A stretch of DNA of 31,399 nt from Rhodocollybia butyracea. Its lineage: Eukaryota; Basidiomycota; Agaricomycetes; Agaricales; Omphalotaceae. Each line of letters begins with the position of its first letter. Position 1 is the first letter of the stretch. Of the stretch, positions 21,886-30,642 are shown in pieces. A program made the position numbers and the translations under genes. The stretch is from positions 1 through 31,399 of the forward strand of contig JADNRY010000685.1 in the NCBI GenBank assembly GCA_015501585.1, written 5' to 3'. The notes below the pieces were generated by a model. It saw only the letters and a program-made list of their open reading frames with translations. It had not been told where the DNA came from and made no database searches.

Positions 21886-22480
21886 GCTCACACAAGATAT
21901 GTTAGACCCACAAGTGGTAGCGATGGAAGCGAAAGATAGTACTGTGGTGTTGGCAGAGAGACACCTATGATAGCAGTTAGGCGCCCAACGACAGTGAAGC
22001 TCTGATTGGCTTCATGAGAGGTTTTTACGTTTCGAAAGTGAAAATGGCTCGGCCTGCAGGATGCAGTAACGCTCCGAGAGTTGATATCAAGCTGAACTGT
22101 ATGGGTAAACGCATACATTGCCCCCCAAATTTCAGGTCCATGCGCCTTCGACCCCGGCTAGGGCCAAAACAAACTTGGAGGTACGCTAAATCCTCCCTAA
22201 TTCCCTGTTGTTACTGCCAGACATAAAGCATCTATATATAGGTATAATCTAGACCCCCTCTGAAACGGAAATATAGCTTACTACGGTCTTTCTTAACTCA
22301 CAGATACCCTAAAAAGTTAAATTGACTTTGTTTTTCCAGGCTGGACACATCTACGCCGTACGGTAGCACATCCACTAACTATATATCGAATCCAGAACAA
22401 GTCTATAGTAAGAGTCAGTCTCGACTCTCTAGCCGGGGACTCGACGAAGTAAAGGAGAGAATACCTTTTTGAGTGCGAGA

Positions 22481-22489
22481 TATAAAAAG
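22481..22489 (+). promoter_or_regulatory. TATA box of hydrophobin 2
   Basis: TATAAAAAG within GCGAGATATAAAAAGGACCT, preserved from the other unit, 114 bp before the ATG. Confidence 0.75.
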
Positions 22490-22594
22490 GACCTTAGTTT
22501 TTTCCTTTGGATCCTCCAGCTCTCCATCGAGTTTTAGCTTGTACACCTCATACAAAGTTCATCCTCTTGTCCTCTTGTTCAGCCATCATCGACT

Positions 22595-23230
22595 ATGTTG
22601 TTCACCCGCGTCTCCGCCGTTCTCCCTGCTGTTATTCTTGGCTTCGCTGCGATGACTGCTAACGCTGTTCCAGTAAGTCCTGCGTTCTGTAATGCGCCAC
22701 CCGCCCCTCTGGTACTACTCACTCTTTCTCAAGGCGTCTCAAACTGATACTGGTCCCACTGGCTCATGCAGCTCTGGAACGATGAGCTGCTGTAATCTCC
22801 AACAAGTTAACGGTGTACGCCCTTTTCCATATATAGCTCTTTTCGAGTCCGTGCTGACTTAGTTGGTTCCTGGTCTCGTCTTTCCTGTACTATATACACA
22901 GCCAAGTGATATCTCCAATATCATCGACAGTATTCTCGACGATGTCCCCATTGTCGGTCCCATCCTCGGTGGTCTCCTCGGTGGTCTTCTCGGTCCCATC
23001 CTCGATGGTGTTCTTGGAGCCCTTCCGCTGGGCTCCATCGTTGGTCTCGGGTGTACGGACATCTTGGGATCCGGATGTTCCCAACAGACTGCGTGTTGCA
23101 CTGGTGATTCTTTTGTGAGTTTTTGTTTCGGATGTTGGTTTGACAGAATTTATAAATTAAATGATTAAACCCTTCCCTATTATTGTAGGACGGTCTCATT
23201 AATCTTGGATGCATCAACCTAAACCTTTGA
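22595..23230 (+). CDS. Class I hydrophobin 2
   Basis: Exons 22595-22672, 22734-22814, 22902-23114 and 23189-23230 give 137 residues. Signal peptide MLFTRVSAVLPAVILGFAAM. Eight cysteines in the standard order: C-x6-CC, C (GLGC)-x7-C-x5-CC-x12-C. The loop between the first Cys pair and the fourth Cys is about 57 residues, longer than usual for class I, with the GGLLGGLLGPIL core. Exon lengths and phases match the first hydrophobin, so the pair arose by tandem duplication. Both look functional; which one is expressed when cannot be told from sequence. Confidence 0.92.
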
Positions 23231-23364
23231 TTCCTTTGATTGTCGATGTACTGTCATATATCTAGTTAATTCTCCGATACCTGAAGAGAATCGCGACTGT
23301 TTTGTGCTGGAACCTATTACAAGATTTGAATCAACAGTGAGAGGGAATCGGACAATGGGATTTA

Positions 23365-23418
23365 AGGAAGGAAGGAAGGAAGTGGATTACTCGGCATGGT
23401 CAAAGATCTGAACGCCGG
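23365..23418. repeat. 54-bp dispersed repeat, copy 2
   Basis: Second occurrence of the 17637-17690 segment, here 135 bp past the second hydrophobin and absent from the equivalent place of the first unit. That is the same pattern of presence in one paralogue only. Confidence 0.7.
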
Positions 23419-23569
23419 GGCAGCCGAAGTTCAGTGTCGCACAGAAGCCTAGCATTATGATCTTCCAGCTAGAGGGAGAGCAAATTGAGACTTCTTTCAA
23501 TCCCTTCAAGATATTCTTGGACTCGACCCCAGGTCCAGATCCTCCGACTTTCGTGAAGCGACCGGCTTT

Positions 23570-23715
23570 TCCTTCCCATCATCCATCTCGACGTCAAATT
23601 TAGCTACATCCGACTCTGACGCGTATTCAGCACCAGACATCCATACGCTTTGTACTCTTTCCGTTCTTCAGTCATCGCTCACAGCTAATTTGAGGTCGAT
23701 CGGAGGCTCACACAA
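23570..23715 (+). pseudogene. Nudix (CoA diphosphatase) relic 2
   Basis: Shorter counterpart of the relic at 21640-21885: TTCC.TCCCATC.TCCATCTCGACGTC, then GACATCCATACGCTTTGTAC (very close to the living gene), then TCGCTCACAGC and GAGGTCGATCGG. The middle part, including the old splice donor, is deleted. Confidence 0.7.
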
Positions 23716-23929
23716 TCCCCTCCAAGCTATGTAAGCTATGTTAACCCGCAGGCGGTAGCAAAGCAAGCGAGAGATGGTTCCGTGGTATAGATGGTTCGGT
23801 GGTATAGCCCAGGATTGACCTCACGAGAAAGGTGTTATGTGTTTTAAAAGCTTGCGTTGCTAGACGGGAAACTATAGTCTATCTATACGAGCCACTCAAA
23901 AATCTAAGAAACATTACCACTACCTAATC

Positions 23930-25179
23930 CTACCTAATCCTACCAAACTTGTCCATCAAATCCCTCATCTCCGCGAATCCCCTTACCTGGTCTGGGGCAT
24001 ACTGCTCGATCGGTGGTGTCGGAGGTCTATCGAAAGCGATGGAGGCTACGCGTATCTATGAGTCGGACAAAAGTAGTTAGGGCACAGCAAAAAAACAAAA
24101 ATACAAAAACAAAAATACAAAAGGTTACTCATGATCGGAACTGGTACTGGATACTCACCAGGATCTCTGCAGTCAGTCCCTTGATTGGCGAAGCTGTTGA
24201 GCGAAACCGATGCATCCTGTAAACGGTATTGCCAAGATCGGGGTATAGACGATCTGCGGTGCTCTATGCGACACTCGGTGAGTATGCAATCTGGGCATGA
24301 GCAGATTAACCAAACGAACATAGAACTCCTCCTCGTAAGGCCAATCTTCAGTTCCTCTCTCGGCCAGAACTACTAACCCGTCTTCGGCCTCCTTGGCTAC
24401 TATCTGTGGATCCAACACAGCTTCTAGTGGATGTGTAAATATCCGATCGACCTCGTCGGGATTGGCTGTAAGCGACGATTGAAGGAATTCGTGGGCGGAA
24501 GGGGAGGATAGGTACGCGATTACCTGTTTTCTGAGGTGAATACGAGCGACTGGAGAATCGGATATATAACGCGGCTTACAGGAGTGACGACGATTCCCCA
24601 TTGCGACAAGTGTGGCGAAAGCGTACAAAGTGTATGGATATCTGGCGCTGTAGTCTTAGACGCATCTAATGAAGCTGAATTGGACGTTGAGAGAGACGAT
24701 GGGAAAGGCAGGCCGACTTCTTCGTTCGCTTCACGGAACTAGTCATTTTCTTTGGTTAGTTTCCATCGACGAAAAAGTCATCAAAGAGATACTCACAGCA
24801 GTTTCAATGGCATCTTTATCACCTTCATCTACTCTTCCGCCAGGCAGCGCAGTCTGTCCAGGGTGTGAGCGCAAGAGTTTGGACCGTGTACTCAGTAACA
24901 CACGGAGAACGCCAGCGTGCGAGTACAGCAGAACGAGGACAGCTGCAAGACGTTTCGGTAGGTGAGATGAGCTAGAGATTGCAATTAAGCTGGGGCATCA
25001 GGTTTTAGAGTACAGGATTGTAAAACTCACAGATCAGTTTGGTCTATTCCTTGCGCCTGCAGTCTTTCAAGTAGTTCACGGGTTCCTGGGTCTAGAGGAA
25101 GATGGTCGAGTGTTTCACGTGAGTTATCTTTGGCGGCCAAGATAGCTGAGCCATTTGTGAGAGGATTATCGAGGGCCAT
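23930..25179 (-). CDS. Nudix hydrolase, coenzyme A diphosphatase type
   Basis: Six exons in perfect phase: 25179-25031, 24971-24797, 24738-24580, 24523-24320, 24263-24159 and 24055-23930; 305 residues. The second exon carries the CoA-specific signature LLSTRSKLLRSHPGQTALPG, which runs into the Nudix box GGRVDEGDKDAIETA/FREANEEVGL, with the metal-binding REANEE. A C-terminal block (EAVLDP, WPYEEEFY, YRMHRFRSTASPIKGLTAEI) is typical of the fungal Pcd1/NUDT7-like family. These enzymes split CoA and acyl-CoA into phosphopantetheine and 3',5'-ADP, usually in peroxisomes; the last residues (GRIR) are not a clear PTS1, so location is open. Intron 5 contains a tandem A-rich repeat. Start: first ATG, MALDNPLTNG. 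The gene is divergent from the membrane-protein gene at 25932. Confidence 0.9.
24087..24121. repeat. A-rich tandem repeat in Nudix intron 5
   Basis: Two and a half units of AAAACAAAAATAC. On the gene strand this is a T-rich tract between donor and acceptor of the 103-bp intron. Confidence 0.7.
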
Positions 25180-25305
25180 TATAAGCAATTATGAGTATAG
25201 ATATGAGCTTTACAAGGAGAAACAGGTTACAGGCGTCTATATCAGACGCCGCTTCGGCCGCCTACCCGAACTTGACATTCGTCGGTCATTTACCGTCACA
25301 GCATG

Positions 25306-25332
25306 CGAGGTCATCTGCCCGAGATGACCTCG
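25306..25332. promoter_or_regulatory. Perfect 11-bp inverted repeat between divergent genes
   Basis: CGAGGTCATCT, 5-bp spacer, AGATGACCTCG. It lies 127 bp upstream of the Nudix start and 600 bp upstream of the membrane-protein start. Shape and place suit a dimeric transcription-factor site or a small hairpin; the factor is unknown. Confidence 0.45.
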
Positions 25333-25931
25333 GTTGACCAACTTACTTGCTTTGCTCAAGTGAATGATGCTGGAAAACTTCGGCTACGCATTGGATCTGC
25401 CTTTGGTCATCGTCGACCGCAACGCATGAGAGATCATGTACGCAGATCTGTGTATTGCATTCAAGCTGTATGTTCCTGTCCTCAGGACTATAAGAATACA
25501 ACACATCATACCACCGCTTCAGCTTGATATACAACGTCGGAGGTGTCTTCAAAATCGCAAATCTACTTTTGATCACGCTAGGCCAGCAGCCATCGCTATT
25601 GGCCAACTTGCCATCTCACTCATTGCTTCTTTGATCATCTTTCTTGGACTGTATTGACTCGACCCAAAGCATCTGTTGCCTCGCCTTCTTGACTCCAAAC
25701 ATGATAATCAAAGCATCTGTTGTGTATAATATGATCTGTTCAGGATACTGGTTTATACTGAAAACCCACTCAAATAGTCGTTGCCGCCTTTTTGTCTCTT
25801 TGTCGTTCGTCCCTTACTTCTTACTACGGCCCCCGTAATATTTGTTTTCAGCGGCCGAGTCGTTTGCAGTGGCGTGAGCCTTATAGTACGATTCGGGTCT
25901 CATTCTTGTCGCTGATATTGAATTAGACAAA
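25333..25931. other. Gene-free promoter region
   Basis: No supported exon. Expected to hold the promoter of the gene starting at 25932; I see no clear TATA box at the right distance. Confidence 0.4.
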
Positions 25932-27090
25932 ATGTCGATTATGCTCTTCAAACCAAGCAATCTCCCGGGCCTGCCGTCAAGCCCTCCCTTCGAAATCCCC
26001 CCCACCAATAGCACCGCACGTTCCGACCCGAACCTTTCTAGTACGAGCACCAGCTCGTCTCTCATCACTACCGTATCTCACACTACCTTTGGTATCACTA
26101 CCAATGCCCCCACTGGGTCTCAACTCACCTCGTCCATATCTGGATCGCTCGGAAGCCCCACTCAAAGCGATACTATAACAACGCTGCTGGGTAAATCGTG
26201 AGTTAACTTTCCCTCATAAAAAACCAAGAGCCTCGCTGACAAAACTGTCGTGAAGTAGCGCTATAGTGGCCAGGTGAGTTACTCAATTTGGGGCCATTTC
26301 GCACCGAGGCTTACACAGGACACATCTCAAGCACGACCCCAGCACCCGCTATCACTGTCGCAAATATATCCGAAGGTTCCTCATCAACCTTGTCGCCAAG
26401 TAGCACCATCTTGTTGCCAAATAGCACCACCTTGCCAAGTAGCACCACCTCGTTAGCCCATTCGAAGAAAAGCGCCATCAAACCAGGAGTCATCGCCGCA
26501 GTAACAGTGTGCGGAGTGCTACTGATCATTGCTGGGCTCTTCTTCTTGAGGCGCTACTATCGCAACCGACGGACTCGCGCACCATCGAGCACTTTCCAGG
26601 GAGATATGATGTTCAGATCACCACAGCCGACCCCTCTTTTCCGTGCCAACAGCTCTGTCGGGGGACATCTACCACTCGTGGGAAGCACCCCAGGTCCGCA
26701 CAGGAAGACCACTGGGAAGAGAACGCTAGTAACGCACCCCTGTCTAGGATAGGGACTCCAATCCTTATCCCCGGAACACCATCCAAATATCCGAATGAGA
26801 AGGGGTTCGATACTCTTCCAAGTCGGCCGGGATTGGACTACAGTCGTTCAATCGTGCGAACAGACAGACAAATGATGCTCGAGGAGAAGATATTCGGGTT
26901 AAAGATGCGGATGATCTCGTTGAGCGATAATTTAGAATCGAAGGAACACACATCTGTAGATCCGAATCGGGAACAAGAGATACAAGATATCAAGGCGAAG
27001 ATTGTTCGGCTGGAGGCGCTGAAGAAGAATTCAGAGTGGGCGTTGGAGCGGACGGATGAGGTTCCGAAGGACTTGGTGTCGGTGTTGTAA
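25932..27090 (+). CDS. Ser/Thr-rich single-pass membrane protein with cytoplasmic coiled tail
   Basis: Exon 25932-26190 joins 26319 onward in phase. A Ser/Thr-rich stalk (STSTSSSL, then SSTLSPSSTILLPNSTTLPS) precedes the transmembrane helix VIAAVTVCGVLLIIAGLFFL and basic RRYYRNRR, so the tail is cytoplasmic. It ends with a charged, coiled-coil-prone stretch (QMMLEEKIFGLKMRMISLSD, IQDIKAKIVRLEAL) and a stop at 27090. Such proteins are common in Agaricomycetes and resemble wall-stress sensors in outline only. The TM part and the tail are in different frames; the shift lies near 26700, either a lost base or a short intron with a weak donor (GTCGGG...CACAG, 46 bp). No signal peptide is visible at this ATG, so an upstream exon may be missing. 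Confidence 0.6.
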
Positions 27091-27779
27091 TATTTGGTTT
27101 TTTACTTTTATGATTACAGGCTTGCTAGTGCTAATTCTATCGATGTATTTACTGATACGATACCCCTTGTCAAACGCGAAAGGCTCTGAGGCAAGGCGAT
27201 AATGACCATTCGGATGATCATCAGTTGAGGATATCGTTAGGGTTGAAGGTGGTATACTCCGTAGTCCGTACGCAATGCGCATCCAGGTTGATACGCGCCA
27301 TCTTTCCAGTTCCTTTTTAATATACACTGTCCGGTTACTATATACTGCACAGTTATATCGCGCTTCAAGGCCCGCCGCAGGCATCTTGCTATCAACTGAG
27401 GTGAGCTCGCTAGCTTCTTTAATTTCGTTCCTAGGGGCGGCTTGTTGTATCAATGTTGTACTGATAAGTATGTAGACCCCACTCACCGGTATTTAGTTGA
27501 CCTTAACAAGTACACATGTCGCCTTGTTACCAATAGGTTTAACTTACCGGTTTGGGGGATGCACTCAAGGGTGAAGGTAAGAAGCCGGGAAGCCGGCATC
27601 GTGCGTCAGTTTGGCGGCTAACTGGGCGCTTATCAGTGCCGCCTCAACGCGTCAGAACTAGCCGTAAACAGCCGTAAACGCTATTTTAACACCACGAACT
27701 CATCTATCGTTTTCTCAACCTTCTTGCACAGCGACTTGGATCGTTGACAGTTAAACGCAGCCAACTTCAACCACTTGCA
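27091..27779. other. Gene-free stretch
   Basis: The 3' flank of the membrane-protein gene and the promoter of the mitofissin gene. A direct duplication AGCCGTAAAC lies at about 27660-27680. The minus-strand frame 27031-27486 has no recognisable content. Confidence 0.4.
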
Positions 27780-27970
27780 ATGTCTCTTGGACGATTATTC
27801 CACTACACATTTGACGCGGTGCTGTTATCTACTGTTCTGGCAGGAGTAAAGAGGTCGAGTGGGTATACGTATGTGTTCTTTCTCGATTCATTTTCTGGCG
27901 TTGTCTAATACACTTTGCTTTCATGTTTTGTTTCTTCCTTTCCCCTTTCTCCTGCCGTCTTGCAACTTGC

Positions 27971-28009
<39 letters not shown>

Positions 28010-28144
28010 AGGCCTGACCTCACTCAAATATCCAATTCCACCGCAAAATCTGCTGCGGAAACCTATCTCGGCTTCGGAGAATCAATATTTGGCATGATAC
28101 AAGCATCAGCGGTTAATAGCAGTTATTTCACGAATAAGAAGTAG
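27780..28144 (+). CDS. ATG44: Mitofissin (Atg44 / DUF1748 family)
   Basis: Exons 27780-27868 and 28012-28144 join in phase to 73 residues, the usual size of the family. It begins MSLGRLFHYTFDAVLLSTVL then AGVKRSSGY, and ends ETYLGFGESIFGMIQASAVN, SSYFTNKK. These are the conserved N-terminal amphipathic/hydrophobic helix and the C-terminal GES.FGM block of DUF1748. Family members in yeasts are small mitochondrial intermembrane-space proteins that drive membrane fission during mitophagy; the same role is inferred here. The 143-bp intron is interrupted just before its acceptor by a pure TC repeat. Single, short and conserved, it is probably the one housekeeping gene of the right-hand part of the window. 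Confidence 0.87.
27977..28006 (+). repeat. (TC)n microsatellite in the mitofissin intron
   Basis: About 15 uninterrupted TC units ending 5 bp before the splice acceptor ACAAG, where it serves as the polypyrimidine tract. Confidence 0.95.
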
Positions 28145-28419
28145 AAGGAATAGATGGCAGCTTGAACTGCGCGAAGGAGATTGTGGAAAGGCTAGCAGCA
28201 GATTGGGCGTTCAATAAGACGTTCTGGCCGTTGACGTTAAAGCGTTAACCTCTTGATACAATCCTCGAATGTTGGAACAGGACTCAGCGGGGTGCGGTGA
28301 AGGACGCTCAGTGTTATTTTATTTATCCGCTCTTTGTTTATTTTTCTCGCCTTCTCTCTCTCTAGCTCAGTGTCACTCATTCACTCCATGTTGTACCACA
28401 AACAAATCTCACACACCTC
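28145..28419. other. Gene-free stretch
   Basis: 3' flank of the mitofissin gene. Pyrimidine-rich in places; no ORF with support. Confidence 0.4.
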
Positions 28420-28750
28420 ATTCAAATCTATCTCTCTTGCCCTCTTGGAGGCGCTCCGAAACGAAGCCCAAAACATTTGCTAGTTTTCGATCTTCGTTCT
28501 GTCCACAGTCGAAATCACATACATACATATGGGAACCGACCACCAAAATCCAAACGGCTTCAGTCTTCGTGTCGAAAAGACTGAGAATTATGTTTGCGCT
28601 GGTTACCAGTGTGATCCGAGTGTGTTGTAGATGGGCATGTCCTCAGCAACATGCCCATCTACAACACACTCGGATCACAGTGCTTCTACTTGGCACTGGT
28701 CTATGAGTGAGAGAACGTCAGCAGGGCTGCGTACATCAATGGGGTGAAAG
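28420..28750. repeat. Two-copy direct repeat, unit 1 (contains hairpin)
   Basis: Aligns with 28761-29008: GGAGGCGCTCCGAAACG, GCTAGTTTTCGATCTT, GTCGAAATCACATACATA, and GAGAACGTCAGCAGGGCTGC near the end. Unit 1 is longer by the hairpin at 28612-28677 and a few small indels. No coding potential is apparent, although one frame stays open across it (28269-28706). Confidence 0.85.
28612..28677. mobile_element. 66-bp perfect hairpin with 5-bp flanking duplication
   Basis: Arms 28612-28640 and 28649-28677 are perfect reverse complements over 29 bp, beginning TGATCCGAGTGTGTTGTAG, with an 8-base loop CCTCAGCA. CAGTG stands on both sides (28607-28611 and 28678-28682), as a target-site duplication would. 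The unfilled form ACCAGTGCTTC occurs 330 bp further on at about 29011, and the second direct-repeat unit has no hairpin. It looks like a tiny fold-back insertion. An assembly or cloning fold-back artefact is the main alternative. Confidence 0.65.
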
Positions 28751-28760
28751 TATCAGTGTC

Positions 28761-29008
28761 ATTCGAACCTGTCTCTCTTATCCTCTCGGAGGCGCTCCGA
28801 AACGGAACTCAAAACGTTTGCTAGTTTTCGATCTTGGTTCTGTCCAAAGTCGAAATCACATACATATGGAAACCGACCGTCAAACTTCAGTCTTCGTGCC
28901 GAAAAGACTTGGCTACCAGCATCGCCGGTAATACTCTCCAGATGGCTGGCACTGGTCGATGAGTAAGAGAACGTCAGCAGGGCTGCGTAAATAAATGGGG
29001 TGAAAGCA
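28761..29008. repeat. Two-copy direct repeat, unit 2 (no hairpin)
   Basis: Second unit of the 28420-28750 repeat, separated by about 10 bp. It is followed by GTACCAGTGCTTC, a further scrap of the same family. Confidence 0.85.
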
Positions 29009-29490
29009 AGTACCAGTGCTTCGCTGCTGCTGGTAATAGTGCAATATCACGTTCGCTCAGTATTGACGCCATCTCCAACAAGCTCAGCGCTCGAACGAAA
29101 CTAGTAGAAACTAATTAGGCTGCAGGGGAAAGAGCAATGGCGAGAGCGAATAGTGCACAGGTGAACGAACATAATGGCGAGTTTCAACCTTCAAGTTTTC
29201 AAGGCAGACATTCTATCGCTCTCCGAGTTGGCCGTGTGACTTGCGAATGGGCATAATTTCAAAGTAGCTTCAAACCGGAGTCGAAATTTGTGGCTATAGA
29301 TGTGTGTTCTTTTTTTCGCCAGCTGTAAGTATCATGTGCCAAGTTGCCTTCATTCAGAGAACAGCAGCTGTGAGGTGAGATGAGGTAAGAACGCTTGAGC
29401 AGCCCTAATAATCACGGTTCAATGCGGAAAGCCTAAACAAATTATCTTCCTTACCACCTTACCACCCCCTTCTCTTGGTCTAGGAGATCC
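29009..29490. other. Gene-free stretch
   Basis: Upstream DNA of the next gene. TAATAGTGCAATATCACGTT at about 29034 recurs with one change near 31245. No exon is supported. Confidence 0.4.
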
Positions 29491-30642
29491 ATGATACACT
29501 TAATTTATAGGGTGCTGGTAGCAGTAGCACTATGGACGAGTAAGCTTAATATTTTATAACTTCAGCTGCCATTGTTCTAACTTGGACTTATTCTCAGGCT
29601 ATATCCACTGCCAATTGACGCTCTACCAAGCGAATACTGATGTATTCGGCCTCGCATCGGCTACATTTCAAGAAGTAGGGGTAGCAGACGGCGCCACAAC
29701 CTACATACATGTGGCTGGTGACGCTACCGATACTTTTACACAAATTATGGTAGTCTCCGCATCCGGATTCTCGGAAGACACAGGCGACGCACTGCTTGGC
29801 TCAATCGCTCTAGGTGGCTGCCAATTTGTTGCTGCAACGTCGGTATCTTGTGATATTGGTGGCGGATTTGTCAGCCTCGCTATTGTAGGCACCCCCCTTG
29901 CGTTTGAGGTTGCGGTTCAGACGATGCTTGTGACATCTCAGAGTCCAGGCACGAGTGCATCTTCCAGCATACTAACCCCTCAATCTGCACGCACATTTCC
30001 TTCCCCGACTCCGGCACAATCTGTAACCGCGAGCTCAACCACAGGAGAACCCATGCCATCTTTGTCCACTAGCATTCCATCTTCTGCCATGGGCACACTC
30101 ACCCCTTCATCTGTCGTCAGCACTGGTAGCAATGGTGCTCCTAAAAAGCCCAAATCATTGGCCGCAATTATTGGAGGCGTAGTGGGTGGCATCATCTTAC
30201 TATTATCGACCCTCATATGCTGGTTCGTCCCTCGAAAGCGGGCAAAGCAGGCCTATCTGAAAGCTACTCGGGCAACTAAATTGCGAGTTTCGACCATCTA
30301 TACCTTTGGCTTGGCTAATGTGTGATTTTAGTGGTGCTTCCAAAAACAATGGCAACTCAACCCCTAGCGCGTCGGCCAATCCTCCACATTCAAAACAAAA
30401 CCAAGGTGAGCTTACCAAGATGCCTCTCAGGCGAATACTTTCTTGATTCTGATAATTATTCATTCTACGTAGTAATTAGTGAAGGAGACCAGAATCATGC
30501 TGCCTTTAAACAACAAGTGGCGGAGGAACTCAGTGGGCGGGTAATAAGTGTTGAGACATCAAACAGTGGGACACTATTCCAGTGGTCGACCCTCAGTGTG
30601 AGGGGAAGGCCGACATCGTGGTATGGGGAAAAGAAAAATTAA
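29491..30642 (+). CDS. Secreted-ectodomain single-pass surface protein
   Basis: Exon 1 29491-29539 encodes the signal peptide MIHLIYRVLVAVALWTS and joins in phase to 29598. The ectodomain (FGLASATFQEVGVADGATTY, VVSASGFSEDT, LGGCQFV..SVSCDIGGG) has two cysteines. It is followed by a Ser/Thr/Pro stalk (SSTTGEPMPSLSTSIPSS), transmembrane LAAIIGGVVGGIILLLSTLI and basic VPRKRAK. Without further splicing the frame stops at 30325. A family-like cytoplasmic end (AAFKQQVAEELSGR, GRPTSWYGEKKN) lies in 30465-30642 and joins in phase to an exon ending near 30411 (KNNGNSTPSASANPP), so the true protein probably extends to 30642. I could not fix the donor after the TM part. The outline matches the 25932-27090 protein, without clear sequence similarity. 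Function unknown. Confidence 0.65.

Larger units (their letters stand above)
19990..21890. repeat. Hydrophobin unit 1 of a tandem duplication
   Basis: Promoter, hydrophobin gene, 3' flank and Nudix relic align in order with 22030-23720. Upstream anchors: AATGGCTCGGCCT..AG.ATGCAG (about 19997 and 22042), GGCTGGACACATCTACG (20300 and 22340), and GGATCC.CCAGCTCTCCATC before the start codons. Confidence 0.85.
22030..23720. repeat. Hydrophobin unit 2 of a tandem duplication
   Basis: Second copy of the 19990-21890 block, same orientation, slightly shorter through indels in the leader and in the Nudix relic. The junction between units lies at about 21900-22030. Confidence 0.85.

Noticed and set aside
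22859..23217. Overlapping open frames on both strands over hydrophobin 2 exon 3
   Set aside because: They mirror the Gly/Leu/Pro-rich coding bias of the hydrophobin; exon phases and cysteine pattern support only the hydrophobin frame.
24173..24628. 151-residue single open frame in the Nudix region as a separate gene
   Set aside because: It is read-through of Nudix exons 4 and 5 and the introns between; the spliced model keeps family motifs on both sides.
28269..28706. Long plus-strand open frame across the direct repeat and hairpin
   Set aside because: It is open partly because the hairpin has no stop in this frame. No splice context, no family, and the sister repeat unit does not keep the frame.
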